Shown here: positions 47,346 to 60,830 of the stretch, piece after piece
How positions within the stretch are numbered: the first letter of the stretch is position 1
Layout: the number at the start of each line of letters is the position of its first letter
Assembly: GCA_963682055.1 (NCBI GenBank)
Contig: OY821744.1
Span: 1,245,001 to 1,309,000 of the forward strand
Direction: 5' to 3'
DNA length: 64,000 nucleotides
Origin: Primula veris
Lineage: Eukaryota > Streptophyta > Magnoliopsida > Ericales > Primulaceae
Position numbers and translations under genes: made by a program
The notes under the pieces: model-generated
The model's database searches: none
Seen by the model: only the letters and a program-made list of their open reading frames with translations
Told to the model about the DNA's origin: nothing

Positions 47346-48777
47346 TTTACGAGATGCCATGCATGCATTACGAGGAAGATTTATTGGTGCGGAAATGCTC
47401 CTATTGCTTGTTGGTTATTTTAAGTTGTCTGATAAACCTGAAAAGTAGGTGGCTTATGTTATCATGTTAAAATTCTCTATTCGTATTGAATAATCCATCA
47501 TGATTTCGAAATTTCTCCGAGTTCTTTAACATGCTAGTAGTCCGGTACTATGAATACTGCGGGACGGGTACTCGAGTAGATCAAACATCTGTTGACACTC
47601 TCTCTGTCTCTAAATATGTGATGATATTCATGTTTTTTCTTATGTCAAAAAAATAAGCGACCATTTTCTCTACTGAGCAACAAACAAACTATAAATTTGT
47701 TCATTAGCCTTTAAAATTGAATATAACGATAATACAAAACATAAGTATACAAGACGTATGTTTTTAAGGTAATCTGCACAACACACATACAACAATTAAA
47801 AAACCTAAAAACAGATTTTCCTAAATGAATCACTGAAAAAAATCCTGAAACACATAATCTCAGATTAAATGCCGAGCCAGACTAAATAAAAAATCATACC
47901 GAACCGATTATGACTAAGTTGACTCGATTTTGTAGAGTTTTGAATATTCACACAGTTCTAGCCAAACCAAACATAGCGAATCAAACCGATCATTTGTAAT
48001 TAGACGGAGCAGTACTTTCGACAAATACCCCAACCGGAATTTTGACAACATCACCTTTTCTCTCATTTCCCTCTTGCAAAGAAATATACTCCCAATTCCA
48101 ACTTTTTTTTTAAAAACAATTAGTCAAAGACTAAACGCCTAGCGGACTAGGCGAAATTAAATGGAATAAGCTGTAGCTAAGCAGATGCAGACGGAAATAG
48201 GCGTTATGTGAGCAATTTCCGCCTAAAACAACATTCCCTATGTCACAATTGAAACTAGAGCTGGACGAAAAACCGGAAAAACCGAACTGAACCGGTAACC
48301 GAACCGAAAAAACCCGAAAAAGACCGAATCCGAAAAACCGAAAAAATTTCGGGTCGGTTTCGGTTTTCAGTAAAACCGAACCGAAAAAGACCGAAAAAAC
48401 CCGAAAAAGACCGAAAAATCAAAAATAAAACCGAAAAAAACCCCGAAAAAACCCGAAACTGGACCGAAAAAACCGGTCCGGTTCGGTCCAAAAAATAAAA
48501 AGACCAAAACCGAAAAAAACCGAACCGAAAAATATGCTCGGTTTCGGTTTCGGTTTCGGTTTCGGTTATGCCAAAAACCGAACCGGACCGAACCCAACCC
48601 AACCCTAATTGAAACAATTAAATAAATATATAAACTTTTAGTAATTAAACCATAGGAAAATAAAATAAACAAATTATAATTTCTATTTACTAAAAGTTGT
48701 ACCCAAACTAGTTATAAACTTTGTTGTATTTGTATCTATCAATGATTTCAATATTTGATATCAACCACTCAAAAAAC
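47346..48777. other. Intergenic between elongin-B-like and PDE327-like genes
   Basis: The first part is the 3' UTR and flank of the small upstream gene. A complete hAT-like element (48256-48607) sits about 170 bp upstream of the next start codon, within or next to its promoter. No gene is seen. Confidence 0.6.
48256..48607. mobile_element. hAT-like non-autonomous element, CCGAAAA family, 352 bp
   Basis: The left end is TAGAGCTGGACG; the right end in reverse is TAGGGTTGGGTT. Perfect 8-bp target duplications ATTGAAAC flank it (48248-48255 and 48608-48615). The interior is almost entirely AACCGAAAAA and TTTCGGTTTCGG repeats, with no transposase. Confidence 0.85.
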
Positions 48778-51700
48778 ATGGCAACCAATTTTCCCACCAC
48801 TCTCTCTCTCCTTAAACCCTTAAACCTTCTCTCTCCTCACATAAAACCCAACTCTTTCACTCTTTTATGTGCTAAAAAGTCACAAAGAACTGGAAAACTT
48901 AGATACCCATCTGAGAAAAAGCGGCTTAAACTCAAAAAAGACCCTCTTTTAGATGTCTCTACTAAGTTTCATGGCTTTTGGAGGCTTTTTCAGCTCTCTG
49001 TTACCGTTGAAAATGACCCTGGAAAAGACTTTCTCGGGGTTTCCGATGGTTTGCTTCAGGAAATCGCTAAAGTTCTTGAATTCCCGGTACTTTTTTTTTA
49101 AAGTATTTCCTCCGTCTCATAATAAGAGTCCGCTTGGGTTTTTTTCACGAATGTTGAGAAATGTTGGTTGAGTTAGTTGGAATAATAAATACGTGCATCA
49201 ATTTTTAAATATAACCTTAGATTTGCTTGAAGTAATAACCAAAGTTCTCGAATTCCCGGTACTTTTTTTGTACTAGGTTCCGTCCCGTAATAATAATAGT
49301 TTAGTTAGGTTTTTCACGAGTTTTAAGAAATGTTGGTTAGAGTTAGTTGGAACAATAAGTGTGTGTATCAATTTTTAAATATAATTTGCTTGAAGAAATC
49401 ACCAAAGTTCTCGTACTCCCAGTACTTTTTTCTGTACTTCCTCCGTTCCGTAATAATGGTTCAGTTAGGTTTTTCACGAGTATTGAGAAATGTTGGTTAG
49501 AGTTAGTTGGATTAATAAATACGTGTATTTAGAGGGAATGTTAATGTTTGATACATACTTTCGGAATTAATTATAAAAAACCCGAATTAAATTGAGTAAA
49601 CCATATGCATTAGAGAGTAGGCACACTGAATTGAGATACCTCATGCTGTCAATGCTCAAACTAAGAGAAATTTGTGTAATTTTTTTTTAATAAATTTGTT
49701 TATTTGGCTAATTTGAACATTGGTTTCACTTTAGCTATTCGCCTGTGTAGACTATTCCTGATTTCCTTATTGTGTTGACTTAAATTGAATAAACCATTTA
49801 CTTTCCTCTTGCTTACTGATACAGTTTATTAAGCACATCGAAAGCAAGGTTCTTTTGAGTAACAATTGCAAATTAAAGTTGAATATCATCATTGCATACA
49901 CTCCTTCTGTTAATATGTCATGTTTCTTCATTTCCAGGGATATTAACATTTCATTTTTGGGACAGGTTGCTTCAATGCTTCCACCAGAAGCATTCACTGT
50001 TGTTCGTAAATCGTTTGATGCAAGAAAGGTTAGTTTTCGTGGTTTTAATTCTTTTCACACATATCATGGTATTCCTGAAATATGGGGTTTAAGAATTTCT
50101 TGGTAAGGTTATATTTAAGGAAAAGCGCTAATTTTGTTAAAACAGGATAGGAATTAGTTACTATGGAACCTTTAAAATAAGTATGTCATTTTTTTCTACA
50201 CGAAACAAGCCCGACTTTTGTTTCCCTTGTTATTTTTGCTTACAGATGTCTAAAATATAGAAGTTATCTTTTTTTGCTTTTACAATTTGTTTTTGTTGTT
50301 TTTTCAGTCGCTGAAGGAGGCCAAATTCGTATATGTAGTAGACATTGATGTAAACAAATTAATAAATTTAGAACCTCGTACTTGGGATTTTATCTCTGAA
50401 CTTCAACCCAAAGTTGGAATGATAGAGCATAATCAGCATATGCCTCTCGAGAAAACATCTGGTGATATAATCAGCATTGTCCATGATTATAAAATCCATC
50501 ACGCAGCTGATTCAATAGGAAAAAGAGATTCTCATATGAAGATTATGACTAATTTGAAACCGAAAGTTGCAATAGTTGGTAGTGGGCCATCTGGGTTATT
50601 TGCATCTCTTGTTCTTGCGGAGCTTGGTGCAGATGTTACGCTTATAGAGAGAGGAGAAGCTGTAGAACAAAGGGGGAGAGATATTGGTGCTTTAGTAGTG
50701 AGGAAAATTTTGCAACTTGAGAGCAATTTCTGCTTTGGGGAGGTCTCATTCTCATTTCTTTATCTAACCATTAATGTTTGTTTTGCCACAAGATTTACAT
50801 TATTTAGTTTGTTGGTCTCAGGCTTGGTACTCTTTACATGTTAATATGATTATCTGGCACAGAGATTCAAGCTGACATAGCTATTTCATATTTGTATAAG
50901 GAAAATGACAGGCATTGTTTTTAGGGTAACTAATTATAAGCCATTTAGATATGGGAATGATAGGTTTGTAACTTTGAGTCGCTCATGGTTTTTCTACATG
51001 CCTTGGATGAGTGCTGGGCAGTTAGATTATTAACTGCATTTATCAGTTTGTATAGTTTGTAATGCGTCAGGATTATCATTTTTTAGTTATATTGCTCTAA
51101 GGGTTGGTACTTCCGTTCATGCTGATGCTACTTTAAATTTAAAGGTAAAATTTCTATTTATATAAGGAAAACGATAGGTATTCAATATTATGTATGTGCT
51201 TAAAGATGTAGGAATGCCAGTATTGTAACTTAGAGTTGCAATTTGCTGTTTTGGTCATTTTCATTTTTTTCCTTCTTTTTAAAATGACTATACAGTGCTT
51301 GATAACTAGATTATGAACATAGACAAATCTTGTATGATTAACACTAGGCTATGTGTAATGTCTTTCTGCCTTCTAAATTGGAGCCTGCTTTGAACCTATT
51401 CGTCATGTTTGATATTGGATTGGTTGCATACTCGTCCAACTTATCATGTTAATAATATATGTGAGTATTAGAAGGCAACCTCTGTTTCATTTTTGTATAT
51501 GATTACTTAAAGTTATTTTGCGTCTTCTATTGAGGAGTAAGGGCTTAGCCTTGGCAGGGTGGTGCAGGTACTTGGAGTGATGGGAAATTAGTTACTAGAA
51601 TTGGAAGAAACAGCAACAGTGTTGTAGCGGTAACAACTCTCTATCCCTTTACATATAAGTATATTTTTATGTGTGTGTTCGTGTGCGTGTGTGTAGTTAA

Positions 51701-54700
51701 ACCATATGCTTTAAATAAATAACACTTGAAACATGTAATCCTTATTTGCAGGTAATGAAAACATTAGTTCATTTTGGTGCTCCAGAGAATATATTGGTTG
51801 ACGGAAAACCTCACTTGGGAACAGACAGATTGATCCCACTCTTACGAAACTTTCGCCATCATCTACAAAGTTTAGGGGTGAGACTGTATTTCCTTTTTTT
51901 CTACATGACAAACAAATTGATTGTTTCAATCCCCTTGTGTTATTTGAGACAAGGGGGAATTTTGGTTTACTCCTATTTTGTAAATCTTATTAGCATTTAC
52001 TACTTTTGGAAGAAACTGTTCAACGTGTACTTATAACGGTGTCCCGATAAACTATATCTACACTTTTTTTTATTCAATATAGCGGGATGCTATATCGCGC
52101 TGTATATGAAGTGGAGTAAAACTTGAATAAGTTGTGTTTGGAGTATTTTGCTATTTAAGTCAAGTAAACAAGAGTTTTTGCTGATTTTCCCTAGGGATAA
52201 TTCTCGTTATGTGGCAAATTCTGGACTTATAACCAATGAGTACTGACCTCTCGTTCCCATTTAGTATTGTATATATTCAACATACATATAGAAATTCAGC
52301 TTCTTAAAGGGTATGCCCATCAATGCGAAATCAAGATTTGAATAGAATGTTGATAAAAATAGTTTATTGAAGTGTATGCCTATTATGAATGAAATCAGTT
52401 TATTAAATAATATTACAATCGTAAACCACTTTATCAAAGTGTATGTCCAGCAAAAGTATCACTGTATTGGAAACATGTTTTTTACTTTTTTCCTTGCGAC
52501 TAAATGAGAACTAAGCTCAAAGCCTCAAACTATGACACTTCAAAACGTAATCTTCCTTTATTTTTTTCGTCCAAAACTTGTCTCCAGTTATTTATCTTTA
52601 TTTTTTCTTTTCACAATGAAACTAGGTGAATATCATGTTTGGGACAAGAGTAGATGATTTAATCGTAGATAGTAGAGTGGTTGTGGGTTTGAATGTTTCG
52701 GATTCTAAAAGCAACATAAAGAACGATCACAAACTCGGATTTGATGCGGTTGTTTTAGCTGTTGGACATTCTGCAAGAGATATATACAAGATGCTTATAT
52801 CTCATGATATAAACCTGGTTCCTAAAGATTTCGCGGTAAGACTTCAGAATTTTTGACTTCGATTTTTTGCTAGAGTTTGAATATGTGAAGACCTAAAAGG
52901 AGTTGCGTTTAAGATGAAAGGAATATAGTGATGAATAGGGTATTCTTTTCCTTAATCAAATAGGCATACTCTATCTCGGATTAATTGCTTACATAAATGA
53001 ACAGGTTGGTTTGCGAGTTGAACATCCCCAGGAACTTATAAACAGCATACAGGTTTGCTTATCTATCTAACAATCTTCCTTCTTTATAGTATAACCACTG
53101 CCGTTTTCTTTGCTGTTTTTATGACAACTTTTAAAAAAAAATTGTGCAGTACTCGGAATTGGCAACTGAAGTTCGGAATGGACGTGGACGAGTACCAGTA
53201 GCTGATTATAAAGTTGTCAAATATATAAACGGTGAAAATATGAGTAAACACATTCTTGCGGGGACCATGAGACGTAGTTGTTACTCCTTTTGTATGTGCC
53301 CAGGTGGCCAGGTACGATTATTTCCTCCATCACCAACCTAATTAGAAGATTGCTAGCTATATTCCCTAGTATAATTTGTCATTTTTCGAAGAGCTTATGT
53401 TTTTCTTTTCAAATGCTATAGCATCTCTCATCAAAGCAATATAGCTTGAAACACTTTCTACGAGCAAAACCAAGGGGTTGATATACCGTCTCCAAATTAG
53501 TAGTACCATGTACTATCGTTCTTTCTATTTTGTACCCTAGACTACTGTTTCTGTTAAATTTAGTACATATCTTTGAATCCTTCGGTAGGGTTAACTTTTG
53601 GACAAAATTTATTAGTTTCAAGGCTATTGGGGTCACTTTTAAAAATATTTGGAGGTTCTCCATACACTTATTATACAAGGTTGTACTAAATGGACTAAAA
53701 TTGGTAGCCTAGGGTACGTACTTGAGAAAAATAGAAATAAAGTACTTTTTTGAATAGGCGCAAAAGTTCCGGATATCAAACCGTAACAACCAAATGAGCA
53801 ACTATTTTCAAACAGTCTTTTTAGTGGAACATACTGGATTTAAAACTATTTTTCACAGGTTGTTCTCACGAGTACAAATCCATCGGAACTATGCATAAAT
53901 GGCATGTCATTTTCTCGACGTGCGTCTAAATGGGCGAATGCAGCCCTTGTTGTAAACGTCTCATCAAAAGATTTTGAAGCTCTAAATCTACACGGGCCTC
54001 TTGCAGGAGTCGAATTTCAGGTAGTTTTATTGTTATGCTGCTTCTGCATATATGTTTATCATTTACTGTTGGGTAAATTACAATTTAGCAAAATACCAAG
54101 GGATTGTCTACAATATAATTTTCCATGGCTGCTCTTTTGATTATTTTTATGTCATACCATTTCAGAGGGAGTTTGAACGGAGAGCTGCGACAATGGGAGG
54201 GGGTAATTATGTGGTACCTGTACAAACCATTACGGATTTTCTCGAAAACAAATCATCTGGTAACACAGCTTCTTATATACTTTTAAGAATTTTATTACTA
54301 TCAATAATTTCTTTTTAAATCGATAACATTATCGGCTTGTTACTCAGGATCAACAATACCACCATCAAGTTATCGGTTGGGAGCAAAGGCCGCCCCCCTT
54401 CATGAATTATTTCCATGTTCGATAACCGAGGCTTTACAGAACTCAATCTCCAAGTTTGATGAAGAGGTTTTCTTTTGATTTTTGTTGATTTCTTTTTATT
54501 AACTCGTTAATTCACATAAATGACACTATGCTCTCTTACTCTTTCGATATTCAGTTACCAGGATTCATCTCGAGCGAGGCTCTTCTTCATGGAGTTGAGG
54601 TAACCCAACGAAATTGTTTGTAATGATAGTTTTTTAAGTGTTATACTTCTTAGCGTCATGAAGTCATTTCAGTTAACTTCGACATGTAAACAAGTTTTGT

Positions 54701-55488
54701 CTTCATGCCTTTTATCTCGTTTTCAATCATTCTTCTCACATTGATACAATGTTGAATGTTGTCTTGAAAAAGAATGGGAGAAAAAAAGCATAGTCAACTT
54801 CTTAAAGTTCAAACCAACCTGCCAATGCAATTACAGCAAGTCCCCATACTTTGGGAGAAATTTCCGTTAGGCCCCCCTACGGTTTCAACTTAAACACTCA
54901 TGAAGTCATGATCCCCATACTCTGGGGGGAAAAATTTAATGTGCTCCTTAAGCATCAATTCCAACAGTTTTGTCCCTTAAAAATTTGATTAAGTTACACT
55001 ATAGTCCCCAAATTTTAAATAAGCTATATTGGTGGTTCCCTTAACACTACTGTTCCCCATAGGACGGGACCACCAATGTAGCCTATTATAAGAACCAACT
55101 GTATACCATTACCATATCCAAATTACAAGAACCAATAGTGCTCCACTTTATAGTTTACACTATAAGATCATTAAGAACTTTTCTACTCTTGTTTTTATGA
55201 TTTAGAAGTTATTTTCAGAACCGGAAAGTAATTATGAGATGTTTCTTATTGCAGACTAGAACAAGTTCTCCGGTACAAATTCCACGTGACACAGAGACTT
55301 ATGAAAGCACATGTTTAAAAGGATTATACCCAGTTGGAGAAGGAGCTGGTTATGCAGGTGGCATTGTGAGCGCGGCTGTTGACGGAATGTACGCCGGTTT
55401 TGCTTTGGCTAAAAATCTGGGACTTTACAATGGAACGGTAGAATCGATTTTGGGCAAGGCTCAAAATGCTAATTTAACAAATTACTAA
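48778..55488 (+). CDS. PDE327: Plastid FAD/NAD(P)-binding oxidoreductase, PDE327-like, 692 aa
   Basis: The 13 exons are 48778-49086, 49966-50028, 50308-50742, 51558-51629, 51752-51877, 52626-52835, 53005-53052, 53150-53311, 53859-54020, 54166-54259, 54348-54466, 54555-54599 and 55255-55488, with one continuous frame. The Rossmann dinucleotide fold is VAIVGSGPSGLFA near residue 211, ending in LIERG. Other family blocks are GEGGAGTWSDGKL, VVLAVGHSARD, CYSFCMCPGGQ, VVLTSTNPSELCINGMSFS and the C-terminal GLYPVGEGAGYAGGIVSAAV FAD-binding segment. The first 60 residues look like a transit peptide (S/T/L-rich, then basic). Arabidopsis PDE327 (At4g30720) is about 707 aa and its loss gives pigment defects; the electron donor and substrate are unknown. 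The symbol is assigned by resemblance. Confidence 0.9.
49040..49540 (+). repeat. Triplicated exon 1/intron 1 junction of the PDE327-like gene
   Basis: The end of exon 1 with its donor (CTTGAATTCCCG|GTACTTTT, cut after 49086) recurs as CTCGAATTCCCG|GTACTTTT (after 49258) and CTCGTACTCCCA|GTACTTTT (after 49421). Each copy is followed by CCTCCGT..ATAATA, TTTTCACGA, GAAATGTTGGTT and TTAGTTGGA blocks, with a period of 160-175 bp. The CCTCCGTYYCRTAATA part resembles a Stowaway MITE end. Confidence 0.9.
54832..55150. repeat. Dispersed repeat in the last intron of the PDE327-like gene
   Basis: It is rich in TCCCCATACT, GGGGGAAAAATTT, ATTAAGTTACACTATAG and GTTCCC..GGGACCACCAATGT segments that can fold back. 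It shares ATTAAGTTACAC and GGGGAACA/GTTCCCC features with the element at 35242-35535. The exact ends were not resolved. Confidence 0.45.
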
Positions 55489-57114
55489 ACACTGTCATCC
55501 TTTTTATCCACTCCATTCTTGGCTAAGCACATAGTGAGGCTGGGCTTCTGGGTTCAGTAGTTGGTGACGAGTTTCAGAAAAATGGTTTCCGATACAGATT
55601 TACAATTAGGTTTATAGTTCTGTAACGAGTTTTCGTGAAGAGAGAAACTAAGGATGTCGGAAGAACTATAGTTTCATACTTAGCTAAGCCCGAGGGAGGA
55701 AAACAGTTTTTATGAGTAGAATTCTAGGGGTGTTGCTTTAGTAGAGACCTATGAAGCACTTTTCGTTGTTTCTTAGGAGTATTTAAGAAATTTCAAGCTC
55801 CCTTTCTGTTAGTTACCAAAATAATCTTCTGTGATTGTTGTATATTGTACTTTTCCTAAACCTATGTATTTCGGAAAATATTATGGTGTTGATTATGTAT
55901 TGAGTTTTGGCAGAGGATATTTCTTTCATCTTGTTGCACTGTCAGATTTTTGAGTATAGCAGCATTGTTACTTATCTAGAATCATATAATTTTCGACCCG
56001 GGTAGAAATCAATAAACCAGTGGGGGGAAATGTGAGAAAAATGGTTATGGAGTCGATTTTTTTTATTTTGGTTCCGAGTAACCCATTGCTCAGCTTAGAA
56101 AACAGCTAATTAAACAGGAGACTTAATTTGTATAGTCTAGTTTCTGAAGCTTAACCAACGGGTTGCTGTATGGAGCAACCGTTGGTGAAAACGTTTTGTA
56201 TAAAGTAACGTCTTAATAGATTTTTCTTCTGTTTACGGGCGTTATATATGCACGAAACTCTTTATGCTTCCTTATGCAGGCAGTGTGCAAAGCGAAAACG
56301 ATAACACGCTTGTTTGATTCTAACGTATGAGCTGCACTTAATTAAAACTATATTGCTTTTGAGCTGTTAGTAGAGTTAAACTAAGGATTTTAAGTAATTA
56401 CAAATTAACAAACAGAGACATTTGTAAGTTAAAACTAAGCTAGATTGTGCATCAACTGTGCATTTATCGGACTATTTTTATTGCATGAATTGGCCTCTTG
56501 GCTTGATTTTCTTGTTTAATACTAGAATGGAGGTTTTTACCCTGTGTTAAAATGTATAAAACTCATTTAATTTAAAATTTGGCTCTTGATTTTGCTGCTT
56601 AGATCACCTTGATCTTGAATGCGGAGTTATAAGGACAAAGGTATAATTTACAATGAGTAAGGGGCAAGTCATTGAAGCCAATTTTGAGTTAAGAAAGTGA
56701 TGTTTTTTCAAGTATTAACATAAGAGTTTTTCCTCGCATTTTAGGGTATTGTAGGTATGTTATCGAACTTGTTTATTATTGATTCTGATATCTTGTAATT
56801 ACTTTTTCGTTTATGTGAATGGAATGGCCAACATGAGGCTTGACCCATGTAAACATTTTTGTTTTTGTTTAATACAAGTTGGGTCTGATTAAAAAAATAG
56901 AAAAAATAAAACTAAGCTAGATAAACTTAATTTCTTCTCGACTTGAAATAAGATTTATTTCTTTAAAAATAAATATAACCAAATTGGTTGTTTTGAAAAG
57001 CACTACTCGTACACTAGAAGCAATATGTGGGTTAATTATTGTAATTCTATATCGTGATAAAGACTAATATCGTTACATATGTTTCTTTTTATAACAAGAT
57101 CAAGGTCCACATGA

Positions 57115-57160
57115 CAAAATTTATTTGACAAAATTTATTTGACAAAATTTATTTGGTGAA
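57115..57160. repeat. 15-bp tandem repeat, three copies
   Basis: GACAAAATTTATTTG is repeated three times head to tail, with the last copy ending in GTG. Confidence 0.9.
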
Positions 57161-57525
57161 TCATATCATGTGTCATGTCATTATAGACCATATGTAGAAA
57201 ATGGCTTTTATTCAAAATTTGGAAAAAGTATTCGGTTATCAATTGTCATAATAGGCTAGTGTCACACTATGAAGTTCGAAATCATTTCTCACTCAACATC
57301 ATGATCACAAAAATGTTTCTAGACATAAGACGAATTATATATTGTTGTTTGTTACCTTTTCTATATTCCAAATTTCTAAAGGTCTTTTGGTCACACACAA
57401 TAAAATGCAATATATATGTATGTTCCAATTATTGACATTATTATTATGAAAATAGTACTGTAATAAAACTGATGCTGAATACGACACAATCATATTGATT
57501 AGAAGGCAAGTCATTCCTTATGCTT

Positions 57526-57736
57526 TTAGTAAAAATCCAAAAAAACCGAACTGAATCGAACAGAAGAAAAAGACCGAAACCGAAAAACCAAAACTTTTTC
57601 GGGTCGGTTTCGGTTTACAATAAAACCGGACCGAAAAAACGAAAAACCAGAAAAAACCGAAAAGACCGAAAACTGAACCGAAAAATCTGTTTGGTTTCGG
57701 TTTCGGCAAAAAACCGAATCGAACCCCGCATTACTT
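57526..57736. mobile_element. hAT-like element, CCGAAAA family, 211-bp decayed copy
   Basis: Perfect 8-bp direct repeats TTATGCTT (57518-57525 and 57737-57744) flank a block of AAACCGAA repeats. The interior shares TTTTCGGGTCGGTTTCGGTT with the copies at 27452-27642 and 48256-48607. The terminal inverted repeats are too diverged to pair well. Membership rests on the interior and the 8-bp duplication. Confidence 0.7.
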
Positions 57737-59084
57737 TTATGCTTGCACATGTTAGCCCATCATTAATATGGTCCTTATTATTTATTTGCCACATCTAAGT
57801 AAAATCTCCCCTTTTAATGATTGTTATTCAACTATTCAAAGGATTATTTGTTGTCAAAGGAACTGGTTGTACTATTAAATTAGTAACCCTACTAATTTTG
57901 TCGTACGTAAAGCAATGGTGAATATACCTTAAAAAAAGGGAAATAAATTAATTAAGAGGGAAAGTGAATTTTACCTTCTAATTAATTCCTTATTTATTAT
58001 CCTTTTCCAGGACAAAAATAAAGAATTATATATGGCGTTTAAGACCTAATCTTTGAGCAAATAAAAGAATTTTCATTATATATATTCCAGCAAGTTTGAG
58101 GAAAAATGGTTTTTTTTTTCTAGGGTTAGAAGGAAAAAAAGACTACTCTTTGTTGACCAGACAGATATGTATAACTTTTTTTTAGTATTTTAAAAAATAA
58201 ATACAGATACTGAGTATAGATATTTTATAACCAAACAAGGCCGAAAAGGCAAATTAAACACGTCAATGGATATTCGTGCACACTGAATGTTTGTAAAATG
58301 CATAAATTTAGATCACAAAAATTGGACATAAAACTAGAAAATTCCATGCAACATGTGGAGTGTTGAAAAGTGTTGGGGAATGTATTTTAGTTAAAGAAAT
58401 ACAAAATCGTTACTTTTGTTGAAGTTCCACATGTCAAAGACAACAAATCATATATAGTAATATAATTAATTTGCCTATGCGTTATTGTCTCCATTTAATA
58501 GATCTTCATTGAATTCTCACAATAATAAAAATAGTTTGTTTAGGATGAGAAACGCTAGTATGAAACCGGTGCAGTATAATTAAACATGTGACAATTAATA
58601 GAATTTTTTAGTTTAAATTTTGAATTAATTTTAAAGTACGCTAGTTATTTTTGGATTCATTAATATGTGTTGAGTTTTTAGAAGATGACGCATCCTAAAT
58701 TATAATGCATCGGATGTACGCGCGGTAGTGTTACTCGTTTAGGATGGTTTTATTCGAGTCTAATTGTACTTTGTATTTTTGTTTCTCTACTTGGATTAAT
58801 ATTATGAAGTTAAGTAGTTAACCATGAGCATGTTATATAAATGATATTGGGGTGTTTTTTTCTTCTTCTTCCTATAAAGAATTATGGCAATGACAAAAAA
58901 AAATCGAAGAATTAGATGGTAGATAATTCTAAAACATGAACTCCATAATGCATATATTATGTAAATCTACATTTTGTTGTTGTTGTGATTTTACATTGGA
59001 AGGTACATTTTTATGAGATATATTAAAAAAAAATAAACGTGTCTAAGCCACTATTGACTAACAAAACGTGAGAATTGGAAAATA

Positions 59085-59278
59085 CACTATAAAATAATAT
59101 TTAATTTAGTAAGAGTTAAAACCTATCATAAGCCTGTCGCTAATTTAAAAAGTTGTCACAAATCTGTCGCAAATTGACTAAACTGTCACAAAGCCGTCAC
59201 AAAAACCATCGCTAATAAGCTCGTAATAAAAAATACCGTCACTAATCCCGTCGCTATTTGGGTATTTTTTTTGTAGTG
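59085..59278 (-). mobile_element. CACTA-type MITE, copy 1 (194 bp)
   Basis: It starts CACTATAAAATAATATTTAA; its other end in reverse is CACTACAAAAAAAATACCCA. The interior carries the family's run of TTGTGACAG/GTCACAAA and CTTATTAGCGA-type motifs in reverse orientation. The flanking triplets differ, so the target duplication has decayed. Confidence 0.75.
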
Positions 59279-60624
59279 ACGGTGGCGGCTATGGGACCAA
59301 ATATGATATAATTAGGTCAACTAACTATTACCATCACTGTTGACAATCTCTTGAATATATTGAAAAATTAATGAACGTAATTCATGAGTTAAAGGAATTG
59401 TAAATTAAGAGAGATGAAAAGATATTAATTGATAAGATAAAGTCAAATCAAAACTTAAATTTTCAAGATAATGAAAGTTTTTGTAGATTTAGAAGAAATT
59501 TATTTATATTTAGCGGACTTGTGAGCTAGTAGTGTTGATCGGTTCTCGAGAGAAAAAAAGAGCGAAAATTTTTTACGTTTGCAAGAATACAAGAAACACA
59601 ATTTTTAGAGAAGAAAATTAAATCTTATTAGCTTTGAGAGATTCATAGTTGCTAAGTGAGAGATGTTAAAAATCAACAAATATATACTTTGAGAGATTCA
59701 GAGTAATGTAAGTCTAATATGTCATCATTATTTCTTAAACAATACTATAAATCAATATAAAATTGGATGAGTGCCAGAAAATTAGACATTAGATTTATGT
59801 GGAACTCGACCGATTATCATTCATATTCTGATTATTTCGTAAATGTGTTGAATTACAAATAAGTTATAACTTATTAAAAGCGTAACCGTCTCTTCAATCT
59901 AGACGAGATTTGTTTCAGTTTCATAATCGTAATCCCTAATTTTTCGATTAAGATGGTCTATTCTTCTAACCTTGACTTCCCAAAGTGCAAATGGAAATAT
60001 TAGTACAACTTTGTGCTAAATGCTTCTACTTAAACACCTAGAAAACTAAGAAAAGTGTGCCAAGAAGACAAATTTGCGCGTTTGCATTCCCATACAATCA
60101 CACAAAATTATAAAACCGAGAAAGGATCGGAGTTTTGTTTTATGTAAGATTTTGGTTTGGAAAGACCGTCGTCTTTATTTATTATTTCTTCTATTTACAC
60201 ATGTTTAGTTATTGATCCTCAAAATTAACAACATAGCTAAGCCTAGCTATATATATTCTCAAGTTTAATACTCATAGGACACTATTTCTTGATCAGTGGA
60301 TTAAGACTAATGAATTATCTAACAAAGTGGTTGACCCATAAAAGTGATTTTTCAATATTTCCTTTTTCAATATTTTTTATAGCTATATGTTTGGTTGAAT
60401 CTTTAAAACGAATAAAGCTTGTTTTTTTTTTAAAAAAAAACTCGTACGTAGACTTTTAAAAGTGAACTAAAATTTTACCGCCATTTTTTATTGAAAAAAA
60501 GGACTATTCTAACAACTATTGGTAGTGGCCTACAAGTATTTATTCCAATTAAAGTTAAAGTAAAAAAATGATTGAAGTTTTATTTTATCAAGATAGTTCC
60601 TTTTGTCTCTGAATTATAATGTTA

Positions 60625-60830
60625 CACCGTAAAAAAAAAAAAAAAAAAAAAATTCAAATAACGACGGAATTAGTGATGATATTTTTTGTTACGAGCTTAT
60701 TAGCGACGGTTTTGGTGACGTATTTGTGACAGTTTAGTCAATTTGTGACAGATTTTTGACAGCTTTTTAAATTAGTGACAGGCTTATGACAGTTTTTGTC
60801 TTTTACTAAATCAAATATTATTTTGTAGCG
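60625..60830 (+). mobile_element. CACTA-type MITE, copy 2 (206 bp)
   Basis: It starts CACCGTAAAAAA and ends TATTATTTTGTAGCG. TTA target duplications (60622-60624 and 60831-60833) are intact. It shares ACGAGCTTATTAGCGACGGT and TTGTGACAGATTT with the other two copies. A 3-bp duplication with CACTA-like ends indicates the En/Spm (CACTA) superfamily. Confidence 0.82.

Noticed and set aside
48255..48672. Long minus-strand ORFs rich in F, R, S and G over the CCGAAAA repeats
   Set aside because: These come from low-complexity TTTCGG/AACCGA repeats inside a hAT-like element. The same happens at 57518-57798.
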